Assembly (NCBI RefSeq): GCF_001010285.1
Contig: NZ_CP011104.1
Span: forward strand, 2,790,001 to 2,854,000
From: Photorhabdus thracensis
Lineage (GTDB): Bacteria; Pseudomonadota; Gammaproteobacteria; Enterobacterales; Enterobacteriaceae
Direction: 5' to 3'
DNA length: 64,000 nt
Shown: positions 9,669 through 18,546 of the stretch, piece after piece
How the letters are laid out: every line of letters begins with the position of its first letter
Position numbering within the stretch: the stretch's first letter is position 1
Made by a program: the position numbers and the translations under genes
Notes under the pieces: generated by a model
Told to the model about the DNA's origin: nothing
Database searches by the model: none
Seen by the model: the letters and a program-made list of their open reading frames with translations, nothing else

Positions 9669-10057
9669 TGTTCAATGCCCGGATGCTGTATTTGACTTTC
9701 CTGGCATTGGCATTCTGTGCAGGCTGGCGAGTAAACCATTATTACCGTGACAGTCTGGAGTTGAATATCACACGGGCAGCGGATGCCGCAGGGGGAAAAA
9801 TCAGGCAGGAACTGCAACACATTTCCAGTGTATCCGCCCGACAATTGGAAAATAAGTTAGAAGGGATAGCCCATGCCGCCCCACGAGAGATTCATACTGA
9901 AATGGTTCGGCCTGTTTTTACTCATGTGTGCGTTAGCCCTGAATTTGTCAGGATGTACAACGATACAGCCGAAAGTATTGAACGAACACTATCAGGAAAA
10001 CTTACTGACAAAATGTCAGGACAGATTACCGAAACTGACGGGAACAACCGGAAATAA
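9665..10057 (+). CDS. Inner-membrane spanin, Rz-like
   Basis: 130 residues with one N-terminal membrane segment (ARMLYLTFLALAFCAGWRV) followed by a hydrophilic helical periplasmic region. Position right after the endolysin and the embedded Rz1-type lipoprotein gene identify it as the i-spanin. With the lipoprotein it bridges inner and outer membranes and completes lysis. Confidence 0.78.
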   Translation: MMFNARMLYLTFLALAFCAGWRVNHYYRDSLELNITRAADAAGGKIRQELQHISSVSARQLENKLEGIAHAAPREIHTEMVRPVFTHVCVSPEFVRMYNDTAESIERTLSGKLTDKMSGQITETDGNNRK

Positions 10058-10175
10058 TCTGGCAAATGTTATAATGGATTATTCCAAATTATATGGTAAT
10101 TGCGCCGCACGGCATAATCAATTAGTGGATGAAATTAATAAAAGAAAGGAATTAACCTATGAGCAAAGAAAATAA
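9873..10175 (+). CDS. Outer-membrane spanin lipoprotein, Rz1-like
   Basis: 100 residues in a different frame, starting inside the Rz-like gene and running past its end. It has a signal peptide with lipobox (ALNLSGC, Cys at residue 28), followed by a periplasmic domain containing three further cysteines. This overlapping Rz/Rz1 arrangement is typical of lambda- and P2-like lysis cassettes. Larger than lambda Rz1. It also overlaps the tail chaperone start at 10159. Confidence 0.85.
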   Translation: MPPHERFILKWFGLFLLMCALALNLSGCTTIQPKVLNEHYQENLLTKCQDRLPKLTGTTGNNLANVIMDYSKLYGNCAARHNQLVDEINKRKELTYEQRK

Positions 10176-10428
10176 AGTCATTACTTTAATTGTCGGTGAA
10201 AATGAAATTACATTCGAGCCAAATATTGTTGCTTATAATAGCATGATTAACGATATGGCAATGGATAATAAGGTTGTACCCATTGTTACCTATTTGCGTC
10301 GTATTGTTCAGCCTGCGTCTAAATCAATTTTAGATGAATGGTTAAAAATACCCGGTGCTGCGATGCAAATCGTTGAAAAGGTCAATGCCGAATATGCGCC
10401 AAAACTGGAAATTGAAATAAAAAACTAA
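10159..10428 (+). CDS. E: Tail assembly chaperone, P2 gpE-like (unshifted product)
   Basis: 89 residues (MSKENKVITLIVGENEITFE onward), the expected size for the gpE/PF10963 tail assembly chaperone that coats the tape measure during tail building. Preceded by AAGGAATTAACCT. It ends at TAA directly after a slippery heptamer, and the extended form is listed separately. Confidence 0.82.
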   Translation: MSKENKVITLIVGENEITFEPNIVAYNSMINDMAMDNKVVPIVTYLRRIVQPASKSILDEWLKIPGAAMQIVEKVNAEYAPKLEIEIKN

Positions 10429-10619
10429 ATACGCGGGTTAAATCCATTGATAACAGCCTATTTGAACAAGCATTAATATTGCGCCGTCATTATTTACCGA
10501 ATGAGAATGATAATACGGACAATTTAGCCCGTGCAATTTGGCTGGATAATCGTTATTGGGAAAATATGCGGATCGCAACCGCGAATGGTATTGCATTGGC
10601 ATTAAAGGGTGAACCATGA
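10159..10619 (+). CDS. Frameshifted tail chaperone gpE+E' (-1 ribosomal frameshift)
   Basis: The last sense codons of gpE are ATA AAA AAC TAA, which contains A_AAA_AAC at 10419-10425 in exactly the right phase. Slipping back one base continues CTA AAT ACG CGG GTT and stays open to TGA at 10617. It adds about 64 residues (including LILRRHYLPNEN and RAIWLDNRYWENMRIATANG) that have no start codon of their own. This is the conserved E/E' mechanism of P2-like phages and fixes the ratio of the two chaperones. The extended stop overlaps the tape measure start (ATGA). Confidence 0.85.
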
Positions 10620-12721
10620 GGCAATTAGATTTTACATTAAGCCTAATTGATAAACTGACACAACCGCTTGCCAGTGCGAAAGCGGCCGTTTCTGGGTTTG
10701 CCAAAGTATCACAAACGGCGTTTGAAAAAATTGCAGTCGGCGGCGCAGGGTTAGCGGGGACATTCTGGTCCATTAAGGGGGGGCTTGATCCGGCTATTCA
10801 ATGGGATGATGCGATGACAGAGGCATCACTCCAAGGGGTTGATAGTGGCGTGATGGCGAAAGTGGCGGCGGATGCCATGAAATTCAGTTCATTGTATGGC
10901 AAGTCATCGATTGAATTTGTGCAATCAACGGCGGAAATCAGTAAGAAGATTAGCGAACTGTCACAAAATGACTTACCGCAGATGACTAACATCACCAATA
11001 TCACCGCCGCTGCCTTGAAATCCAGCGCGGCAGATACGACTAAATATATGGGGCAGATGTTTTCGAATTTTTCCAGCCATGCTAAAGCCGTGGGGAATAT
11101 TCAGTTTGCTGAGGAACTGGCGGGAAAAGCCATCATCATGTCGAAAACATTTGGCGCCAGTATGGAGGAAATCGCGGATTTGATGGAAGGGGCCCGCGCA
11201 GCAGGAACGCATTTCGGGGTAGGTATTGATGAACAATTGGCGGTATTGGGGGAATTGCACCGTTCATTGGGTACAGAGTCCAGTAGTGTTTATGAATCGT
11301 TTTTGACTGATGCCGCTGAGGGTGCGAAAAAACTCGGTATCAGCTTTGTTAATGCGTCTGGTCATATGCTAACCCTGCCGGAAATGTTGGAAAAGCTACA
11401 GACCAAATATGGCAGGAACATTGAGGGCAATCTCAAGGCACAAAAGGAAATTGAGGAGGCGTTTGGCGATTCCGCCATTGTCGTAAAACAATTGTATGGC
11501 AATGTGGATATATTGCGTAAGAATATTTCGGCGTTAGGGGCCAATGATGGCCTGAAACGTGCTCGCGAAATGGCCGAGCGGATGGCGAACCCGTGGGCGC
11601 GGTTACACGCTATTTGGCAGAATATCCGCATTGCCGTAGGTTCAACATTGCTCCCGGTTATCTCTTCACGGGTCAATAGGCTTGCCAATGCCGGTCAATT
11701 ACTGGTGCGCTGGTTGAAACTGTTTCCCAATATCGCCCGCTGGGTCGGTTATATCACTCTCGGTATTCTGAGTTTTGCCGCTGCGGGGGCTGCCGCCAAT
11801 ATCGTCATGGGCGTATCTAAATTTATTTGGATTGGCCTTAAGGGGATTTGGGCAGCCTGTACGCTCGTTATGAAACTGGGGACGGCGGCGGTGTGGCTCT
11901 ATAACGCGGCCATTATTGCATGGAACACCACATTGCGCGTGTTACATGGGGTATTGTTGGCTGTCAGGATGGCGGCCTTTTTAGCGGGTATTTCATTCAG
12001 CTTCATGACCTGGCCGATCTTACTGATTATTGCCGCTATCGCGTTGCTGGCTGTTGGCATTTATCTGCTTATCAGGCATTGGGATGCCATCAAAGCGGCC
12101 ATGATGAACACAGCCGTCTTTAAGATGGTGGCGGCGTATGTGAAATGGGTTGGCGGGATATTCAGTGCGGTTTGGGATGGGATCGCCGAGGGTTGGAATA
12201 ACCTGTGTAACGGGTTTAGCCGTTTTTCACTGGCGGATACCTTTTCGGGCATTGTGGAGAGTATCGGCAATATTTTCGGCGGCTTATGGGATTGGCTGAT
12301 GAAATCCTTTTCCGACAGCTACCATTGGATTATCGATAAATTAAATGCTATTCCCGGTATCAATATTGAAACCCAGGCCATTGAAAAAATAGTCGCTGAA
12401 CCAATGGGAAAAGCGACGGCTCCCAATATGGGCATAGGGGAAAATCCCCCAAAATTGATGACGCAATCCAAGGGTATTTTTCAGGGGCAACCTAAAGCCA
12501 TGATCCAGCCTGTGCAAGCGATTAAACCGCCAGAAAACGAGCGTGCATTAACGGGCGGGAAAAAGCAGGGTATCGGTAAGAATGGCATGATAAAAGGGAT
12601 AACAACCCATTCACAGACCATCAATGATAACAGTCGCCGAATTGAAAATGTGACGTTGAATATTTCCAACGGGATGACACCGGAGCAATTAACGGAATGG
12701 GAACAAGTGGCACATGGATGA
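10616..12721 (+). CDS. T: Tail tape measure protein, P2 gpT family
   Basis: 701 residues, the longest prophage gene here, as expected for the protein whose length sets tail length. N-terminal part contains the phage-tail tape measure domain (AVGGAGLAGTFWSIKGG-like region; FGASMEEIADLMEGARAAGTHFGV). The middle (about 360-470) has several hydrophobic, alanine-rich helices (FAAAGAAANIVMGV; WPILLIIAAIALLAVGIYLL), then a soluble C-terminus. Start overlaps the gpE+E' stop. Confidence 0.92.
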   Translation: MRQLDFTLSLIDKLTQPLASAKAAVSGFAKVSQTAFEKIAVGGAGLAGTFWSIKGGLDPAIQWDDAMTEASLQGVDSGVMAKVAADAMKFSSLYGKSSIEFVQSTAEISKKISELSQNDLPQMTNITNITAAALKSSAADTTKYMGQMFSNFSSHAKAVGNIQFAEELAGKAIIMSKTFGASMEEIADLMEGARAAGTHFGVGIDEQLAVLGELHRSLGTESSSVYESFLTDAAEGAKKLGISFVNASGHMLTLPEMLEKLQTKYGRNIEGNLKAQKEIEEAFGDSAIVVKQLYGNVDILRKNISALGANDGLKRAREMAERMANPWARLHAIWQNIRIAVGSTLLPVISSRVNRLANAGQLLVRWLKLFPNIARWVGYITLGILSFAAAGAAANIVMGVSKFIWIGLKGIWAACTLVMKLGTAAVWLYNAAIIAWNTTLRVLHGVLLAVRMAAFLAGISFSFMTWPILLIIAAIALLAVGIYLLIRHWDAIKAAMMNTAVFKMVAAYVKWVGGIFSAVWDGIAEGWNNLCNGFSRFSLADTFSGIVESIGNIFGGLWDWLMKSFSDSYHWIIDKLNAIPGINIETQAIEKIVAEPMGKATAPNMGIGENPPKLMTQSKGIFQGQPKAMIQPVQAIKPPENERALTGGKKQGIGKNGMIKGITTHSQTINDNSRRIENVTLNISNGMTPEQLTEWEQVAHG

Positions 12722-13061
12722 GCCGAAATATATTGATTTATTCATTAACGAGCGCAATTTTACACTTAATTCAGGGAATGAACCGCATTTCTGTCATAAC
12801 CGTGTTTCTATCGGTCAGGATTGTGTACACGCTATTATTGAAAGTGGTCTGGCAACTGAACTTATCGCCGAACGCAGCCCAACATTACGGGCAGACATTC
12901 ACACACAGATAGGCATACTGGTCGAAGACGATGAGCGGATTATTCCGGGAACCGTCATCATTAATGAAGAATCACCCATTAAGTTATGGATAACCGCCGA
13001 AACTTATGATTTTGGCCGTATTAACGTGAGTGTGAGCAGTGGAAACGAAACCGACGATTGA
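12714..13061 (+). CDS. Phage protein of the DUF2590 type (baseplate/tail)
   Basis: 115 residues, MDEPKYIDLFINERNFTLN onward. DUF2590 proteins occur between the tape measure and baseplate J genes in this phage branch and probably belong to the baseplate wedge, although the exact role is not known to me. Overlaps both neighbours (8 bases with gpT, 23 with gpJ). Confidence 0.68.
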   Translation: MDEPKYIDLFINERNFTLNSGNEPHFCHNRVSIGQDCVHAIIESGLATELIAERSPTLRADIHTQIGILVEDDERIIPGTVIINEESPIKLWITAETYDFGRINVSVSSGNETDD

Positions 13062-14223
13062 TTATGAAAAGGTCTTACGTGATAGCGGGATGCCAACCAC
13101 GGAGACCGACATCAGCACGGCATTCGCTAAAGTGGTCGATGAAGCCGGATTGGTGACCAACACCTCGCGGATGTCCCCGTTTTGGCGGCTGATTAACACC
13201 ATCGTGACGCGCCCGGTGTTATGGCTAAAAGCGGCGTTAATCAATGTCACCTTAAAAAATATGTATTTGGCGACTGCATCCGGCACATGGCTGGATATGT
13301 TTGCGTGGGGCGTCAACCTGAAACGTAAACCCGCATCCGCTGCGCAGGGTGTGCTCCGCTTCTATAAAACCGCAGGTGCATCGATGGTGACCGTGCCCGC
13401 CGTAACGGTGATCCAGACTGAACGCATTAATGGCGAAATCTATCGCGTCAGCACCACGGAAAGCGTAGTGATGGCCGACAATGTGTCCAGTGCCTTATTG
13501 CCTGTCAGAGCAGAAGCCGCAGGCGGTGCTTTCAACCTTGCCCCCGGTTATTTTCGTATCCTGCCCGTGGCAGTGTCCGGCATTGAGCGAGTACAGAATG
13601 AAGAGGGTTGGCTATTGATGCCCGGTTCAGATGCCGAATCCGATGATGATTTGCGTGACCGCTGCCGCAACCAATATAACTGGGTGGGCAACTATCATAC
13701 TGATGCGGTTTACCGTGGCATGATTGCCGCTGTGGCAGGCTTAAGCATTGACCGCATTTTTTTCCTGCATGATGCGCCTCGTGGCGCCGGAACGGCAAAC
13801 GCCTATTTGTTGCTGGATTCTGGGGTCATCAGCCAGCCCTTTATTGAGGCAGTGAACGATTACATCACCCATCAGGGTCATCATGGGCATGGGGATGATA
13901 TGCAGTGTCTGCCGATGCCCGAAACGCACCATGAATTATCGGTCATGCTGTTTGTGGCAAATCTGGCGAACTACAGCCAGGAACAGGTAACAACATTAAA
14001 AACGGATGTTGAAAACCTGATCCGCTGCGCCTTTCGGGAAAACAGGGAATATCACGTGAAAAAAACCTGGCCGTATGCCCGATTTTCCTTTTCCAACTTG
14101 GGACGAGAAATACACCGTGAATTTGCCGAGATTGAATCGCTGACCTTTTCATTGGGTGACATTCTGAGTGATTTAAGTGTGCCCAGGCTGCAATCACTGA
14201 TAATTGAGGTGAAGAATGTCTGA
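13039..14223 (+). CDS. J: Baseplate wedge protein, gpJ/gp47 family
   Basis: 394 residues from a GTG inside the previous gene. Contains the baseplate J core: TASGTWLDMFAWGVNLKRKP, a beta domain with PVRAEAAGGAFNLAPG and the GSDAESDDDLRDRCR motif. The C-terminal helix contains LPMPETHHELSVMLFV. Forms the inner wedge of the contractile baseplate. 8-base overlap with gpI. Confidence 0.9.
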   Translation: METKPTIDYEKVLRDSGMPTTETDISTAFAKVVDEAGLVTNTSRMSPFWRLINTIVTRPVLWLKAALINVTLKNMYLATASGTWLDMFAWGVNLKRKPASAAQGVLRFYKTAGASMVTVPAVTVIQTERINGEIYRVSTTESVVMADNVSSALLPVRAEAAGGAFNLAPGYFRILPVAVSGIERVQNEEGWLLMPGSDAESDDDLRDRCRNQYNWVGNYHTDAVYRGMIAAVAGLSIDRIFFLHDAPRGAGTANAYLLLDSGVISQPFIEAVNDYITHQGHHGHGDDMQCLPMPETHHELSVMLFVANLANYSQEQVTTLKTDVENLIRCAFRENREYHVKKTWPYARFSFSNLGREIHREFAEIESLTFSLGDILSDLSVPRLQSLIIEVKNV

Positions 14224-14872
14224 ATTCAAGGAACGACTCAAGCGGCTGGCCTTGCCGTCATGGATGGATAAGGGAGAACCCGCCAAACTGCTTTGGGCCG
14301 CGCGTGAGTTCTGGTCAATGATTTACCGCTGGTTGACATGGCCGTTAGCCCAATTGGATGCGGAAACTTGTTCGGCGGAATTACTGCCGATGTTGGCCTA
14401 TCAGCGGGACATCCAGCGCTTTAACGGTGAACCGCTGACATTATTTCGTAAACGGGTGAAATACGCGTTTATTAATGCCAGAGAGGCGGGCAGTGTCGCG
14501 GGATTTATCGCTATCTTTGAACGTTTAGGTGTCGGCCATGTTGAATTACTGGAACGACAACCGGCGATAGATTGGGATGTGATTATTTTGCGCGTCAGTG
14601 ACGGACAAGTCGCTGAAAACCCTGATTTGCTGATGAGCATCATTCATCAGTATGGCCGCACTTGCCGCCGCTACCGTTTTGAAGTGATGACGAATAAAAA
14701 ACTGTTTATGCATGTGGGCAGTTTAGGCGCGGAATATTGCTGTTATTACGCGGCCATGTCCTCGCCGTCCTTGCTATTAAAAGTGGGTTACATGTCGGGT
14801 GAGTCCGTTTTTGATAGCGCCAGTTTAAAGGAGATTACTGCACCTAATATGACCTACGGTGCATCATTATAA
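14216..14872 (+). CDS. I: Baseplate protein, P2 gpI family
   Basis: 218 residues with the typical gpI N-terminus: LPSWMDKGEPAKLLWAAREF, then CSAELLPMLAYQRDI and LFRKRVKYAFINAREAGSVAGF, followed by a region with FERLGV. gpI links the baseplate wedge to the tail fibres. Its C-terminal extension (about residues 160-218) is longer than P2 gpI. Confidence 0.85.
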   Translation: MSEFKERLKRLALPSWMDKGEPAKLLWAAREFWSMIYRWLTWPLAQLDAETCSAELLPMLAYQRDIQRFNGEPLTLFRKRVKYAFINAREAGSVAGFIAIFERLGVGHVELLERQPAIDWDVIILRVSDGQVAENPDLLMSIIHQYGRTCRRYRFEVMTNKKLFMHVGSLGAEYCCYYAAMSSPSLLLKVGYMSGESVFDSASLKEITAPNMTYGASL

Positions 14873-14881
14873 GGAAATAAT

Positions 14882-16690
14882 ATGGCATCAGTGATTACAG
14901 TAGACTTTGAGAAATGGAAAGCGCAGCAGGCCGCGGCGGGAAAACCCGTGGTTTTGGATGAGTTTGTTTTTGCTTATGTGCCGGATTTAGATCCCACTCT
15001 TGCCATTAATCGCGATGAGAAATTACCCGCAGAAAGTCATATTGTGCATCGTCAGGCTGTTAATAAAACAGGGTTAGCTAGCGAAAATGCGGTAGCCTAC
15101 AGTGTCACATTGGGAACGGAAGCCGGTCATTTTGATTTTAACTGGATTGGTCTGATAAATAAGGCTTCTGGCATTATTGGCATGATTACCCATGCCCCAA
15201 CTCAGAAAAAAATTAAGACCGCTAACGGATTACAGGGAAATGTATTCACCCGCTCTTTCTTGCTAGAGTTTGAAGGGGCAGCCAAAGAGACGGCTATTAC
15301 GACTACGGCGGAAACCTGGCAGATTGATTTTACCGCCCGTTTATCTGGCATCGATGAAATGCAGCGTCTGATGAATACCGACAGTTACGGTGAGGCGGCG
15401 TTTTTCGGTGATGGATTTTCCGTGGTTCGTCGTGGTGACCAGTACACGGTCAAAAAGGGGCTGGCTTATATCGGCGGGTTGCGGGGTGAGTTGGCGTTTG
15501 ACCAAACACTTAACCGCCTGCGCGATACCCGCGTTTATGCGGATTTTAGCTATCAAGGCAATTTGGTCAGCCAGTGGAAAACCGCCGTTCATATCACCGC
15601 CGCCAATGATCTTAAAAACTACATCGATGCGGCAGGGTATCTGCATTATGTCTTTGCGGTTGCGGGTGTTGATGGTCACGGAGATGTGATGGATTTGCGC
15701 ATTAAAGGGTCATTGAATGACCGTGATATTTCCGCTATTCATCAAGAGATTGATAGCGTGAAACGGAAATATGTGACTCAGCAGGCATTGGAAAGCGGTC
15801 TACATGGGAAACAGTCGAAAGGGGACTATGCCACTAATTCCGCATTAACCGTTGTCAGCGAAAACGCCAATAGTCGCCTGGCTAAAAACCAGAACGGCGC
15901 AGATATTCCCAATAAGAATGAATTTGTCAAAAACATAGGTTTAGTGGAAACCGTCGAACAGGCAATGAATGCTGTACCGAATGACAGGAGAATTAACGGG
16001 AAATCGCTATCGTCTGATATCAGTTTGATGGCGGGTGATGTTGGCGCCTATCACCAGACTACCTATATGACTGAGCTACCCGGCAGGCATTATTCAGGGC
16101 CATTTTCTTGTGGTCGGGAAAATGGATGGGCCAAAGGGGTGAGTATCGGTGTAGGGGGTGACACGGGGCAAATTTGGATTGATGCCGATGCACAGTTGCA
16201 CACCAGATTTCTCAACGCTAACGGTGCCGTAGAGCAAAAGATTACGATGGGTATCCCGATTGGCGCCACTATCGAATGGCATGCGGCTGCGCCGATACCC
16301 GCCGGATATGAACCCAATGAGGGACGCGCATTCCGTGCGGCAGATTACCCTGAACTCGCCAAAATTTTTCCCGACCTGAAATTACCCGATGACAGAGGAT
16401 TATTTAAGCGTGGTCTGGATAGAGGACGTGGTTTAGATTCGGGTCGTTCGTTAGGGAGTGTTCAAGGGGACGCGATCAGAAATATCACAGGATCATTAGG
16501 TAGTCCCACTATTGAGAGCGGGAGCAACGCCTCTGGTGCATTCAGCTACCAGTATAAGGCAGGCGGTCGCGCCGCCGGTGCCGGTGGTGGGGTGATTTCA
16601 TGGACATTTGACGCGTCCAGAGTGGTCCCGACCGCAAATGAAAACCGACCTGTCAACAAATCAGTGATTTATATTACGAGGGTAAAGTAA
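14882..16690 (+). CDS. H: Tail fibre protein with C-terminal collar-type domain
   Basis: 602 residues. The N-terminal 150 (VLDEFVFAYVPDLDPTLAINR; GTEAGHFDFNWIGLINK) is the baseplate-attachment domain of P2-type fibres. The middle is a shaft (DRDISAIHQEIDSVKRKYVT). Near residue 460-560 lies a tail-collar module: GATIEWHAAAPIPAGYEPNEG, FPDLKLPDDRGLFKRGLDRG and a Gly/Ala-rich tip. Determines host recognition, so the C-terminus is the most variable part. Followed directly by a fibre assembly gene. Confidence 0.87.
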   Translation: MASVITVDFEKWKAQQAAAGKPVVLDEFVFAYVPDLDPTLAINRDEKLPAESHIVHRQAVNKTGLASENAVAYSVTLGTEAGHFDFNWIGLINKASGIIGMITHAPTQKKIKTANGLQGNVFTRSFLLEFEGAAKETAITTTAETWQIDFTARLSGIDEMQRLMNTDSYGEAAFFGDGFSVVRRGDQYTVKKGLAYIGGLRGELAFDQTLNRLRDTRVYADFSYQGNLVSQWKTAVHITAANDLKNYIDAAGYLHYVFAVAGVDGHGDVMDLRIKGSLNDRDISAIHQEIDSVKRKYVTQQALESGLHGKQSKGDYATNSALTVVSENANSRLAKNQNGADIPNKNEFVKNIGLVETVEQAMNAVPNDRRINGKSLSSDISLMAGDVGAYHQTTYMTELPGRHYSGPFSCGRENGWAKGVSIGVGGDTGQIWIDADAQLHTRFLNANGAVEQKITMGIPIGATIEWHAAAPIPAGYEPNEGRAFRAADYPELAKIFPDLKLPDDRGLFKRGLDRGRGLDSGRSLGSVQGDAIRNITGSLGSPTIESGSNASGAFSYQYKAGGRAAGAGGGVISWTFDASRVVPTANENRPVNKSVIYITRVK

Positions 16691-17310
16691 TGACTAAATA
16701 TAGTGCAGATATTCAAATGGCCCGGTTTGATGAGGATGGGTTAGCCATTGTTAGCGGATGGGTTGCGGTTTATCGTTGTCATCCTGAAACACGGGAATAT
16801 ATTGGGGCCGATATGGATCACGTGCCACGCGGTTTTTCTGTTGCGGCTAATGCGTATCTGGATGAGCCTGAATTACCTGACACGCATGACGTTGCGATTT
16901 GTCGTTGTGTAGATGAAAAATCCTGGCGACATGTGCCTGACTATCGGGGTAAAACGGCGTATGCAACCGATACAGGCCAGCCGATCAATATTACCGCCAT
17001 CGGTGCGTTGCCAGATAATCTTACCCTGCAATCACCCCAAACCCCCTTTGATAAGTGGGAGAATAAGCAATGGGTCACAGATAAATCAGCCCTAAAATCT
17101 CATCAAATTGAACAGGCTGAACAGCAGAAAATCGCTCTACAGCAGCAGGCAGATGCGGCAATTAAACCCTTACAGGATGCCATTGATCTGGATATCGCCA
17201 CGGATGCCGAAAAATCAGCGTTCGTGGAATGGAAAAAATATCGTGTGCGGGTGAACAGAGTAGACCTTTCAACTGTCCCCGATATCAACTGGCCTGAGCA
17301 ACCCGCGTGA
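16690..17310 (+). CDS. Tail fibre assembly protein
   Basis: 206 residues; start shares a base with the fibre stop (TAATG). The C-terminal third (AIKPLQDAIDLDIATDAEKS, FVEWKKYRVRVNRVDLS, INWPEQP) is the standard tail fibre assembly (gpG/Tfa) signature; this chaperone trimerises the fibre encoded just upstream. The N-terminal half is less conserved. Confidence 0.88.
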   Translation: MTKYSADIQMARFDEDGLAIVSGWVAVYRCHPETREYIGADMDHVPRGFSVAANAYLDEPELPDTHDVAICRCVDEKSWRHVPDYRGKTAYATDTGQPINITAIGALPDNLTLQSPQTPFDKWENKQWVTDKSALKSHQIEQAEQQKIALQQQADAAIKPLQDAIDLDIATDAEKSAFVEWKKYRVRVNRVDLSTVPDINWPEQPA

Positions 17311-18038
17311 TGAATTGGCAACGGAAAATAATGTGCATATCCCCGAATATGACGGGAATGCATTGCTCGATGCTATCTGTCCATCCGTTCGTATACGGTA
17401 TCGGGCAGAAAGCGGACAGCGGTCACTACCTGAGTCCGGCAAACGCCATCAATTATCTGGCAAATAAAATCCGGGGAACGGGAAACATCAGCGCCGTGGT
17501 ACTCATGATCTGCGCGAAGACGCATAATGAATTTATCCAGCATTTAACCCAATTTTCAGCGGTGTTGCCGTTGCCTGTATTTTCTCAGGTCACCCGTATG
17601 GCAAAGACAGCGGAACGTCTGGCGATCACCAAAATGCAATTGCCTGGGAAATCGGGCAGCGGTTTGCCTCCGTTGCAACCATTTTCAACATCAACCAGCC
17701 GCATGGCCGTGAATGCGCAATTGATTGAGCAGGCTAAAACACAGGTTAGCGCCGGCAGCAGCATTGCGGGATTGAAATCACAATTAACAAACTTCACGAC
17801 GGTAAGACAGAACGCCTTACAACAAGTGACTGCCGCTCTGAATGGCGTCAGGAACAAATCGACCCGTGTCTGGGTATGCTCAGGGAAAGGGAACGGCGTA
17901 CTACTTGCCGAAAAACTGTGTCAGGATACCCCCGAACAGGACGCTGTTTACACGTTGGCGACATTATTTGTTGGGGACGATATTCGCGCATTAGAAAGGA
18001 TGCTACATAATGAGCCAAATTATCACACTGGCCCTTGA
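17310..18038 (+). CDS. Phage protein of unknown function between fibre and baseplate genes
   Basis: About 242 residues from ATG at 17310 (overlapping the previous stop). I do not recognise it. The region after residue 30 (YGIGQKADSGHYLSPANAIN; VRNKSTRVWVCSGKGNGVLL) looks like real coding sequence. The first 30 codons are less convincing: an alternative frame reads VHIPEYDGNALLDAICPSV, so the annotated N-terminus may reflect a small frameshift. Its gene position suggests a tail or baseplate accessory. 29-base overlap with the next gene. Confidence 0.6.
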   Translation: MNWQRKIMCISPNMTGMHCSMLSVHPFVYGIGQKADSGHYLSPANAINYLANKIRGTGNISAVVLMICAKTHNEFIQHLTQFSAVLPLPVFSQVTRMAKTAERLAITKMQLPGKSGSGLPPLQPFSTSTSRMAVNAQLIEQAKTQVSAGSSIAGLKSQLTNFTTVRQNALQQVTAALNGVRNKSTRVWVCSGKGNGVLLAEKLCQDTPEQDAVYTLATLFVGDDIRALERMLHNEPNYHTGP

Positions 18039-18546
18039 TGGCGAGGCCATCCCATTAAAAAGTCTGACCGTAACCCCATCGGTGATGTTTCAGGACACAG
18101 ACCAAAGCGGCCAGTCATCCAGTACCGCCGTAGCGGAGCAAGGCATTAAGCCCAAGGAATTACGTGTTACGGGGATCATCCCCTTTACTGAGCAAAAAAC
18201 GTTGTCACGCCTGTTTACATTGGCGGAGGCCAAAGATAAGGGAAATCTGAAACGCTACCGTGTCGCTAACCTGACCGCAGGTGCTATCAACTTTCGCATC
18301 GGGACATTCACCCATACTATTGATGCCAGTAAGATCGACGGTAAACAGGCATGGCAGGTCACATTTACTTTACGTGAACATTTATCCGTTGCTGAAAAAC
18401 GTGATGCCCGTGTTGCCGATAATATTCAGGCCAAAAAGCAAACAGGCCAGGGGGCCGCCGCAGCAAAAGAAGCGCCGGAAAAATTAAGCTGGTTTGAAAG
18501 CAAAGTATTGAAACCCATCAATGACAAAATAGGACCCGCTAAATAA
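18010..18546 (+). CDS. Phage baseplate/tail protein (gpU-like position)
   Basis: 178 residues, MSQIITLALDGEAIPLKSLT onward, with a beta-rich N-terminal 120 residues (LRVTGIIPFTEQ; GTFTHTIDASKIDGKQAWQVTF) and a charged tail. It occupies the place of the small protein that pairs with the hub in P2-like phages; a gpU/LysM-adaptor role is inferred only from position. Stop overlaps the hub start (TAATG). Confidence 0.6.
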   Translation: MSQIITLALDGEAIPLKSLTVTPSVMFQDTDQSGQSSSTAVAEQGIKPKELRVTGIIPFTEQKTLSRLFTLAEAKDKGNLKRYRVANLTAGAINFRIGTFTHTIDASKIDGKQAWQVTFTLREHLSVAEKRDARVADNIQAKKQTGQGAAAAKEAPEKLSWFESKVLKPINDKIGPAK

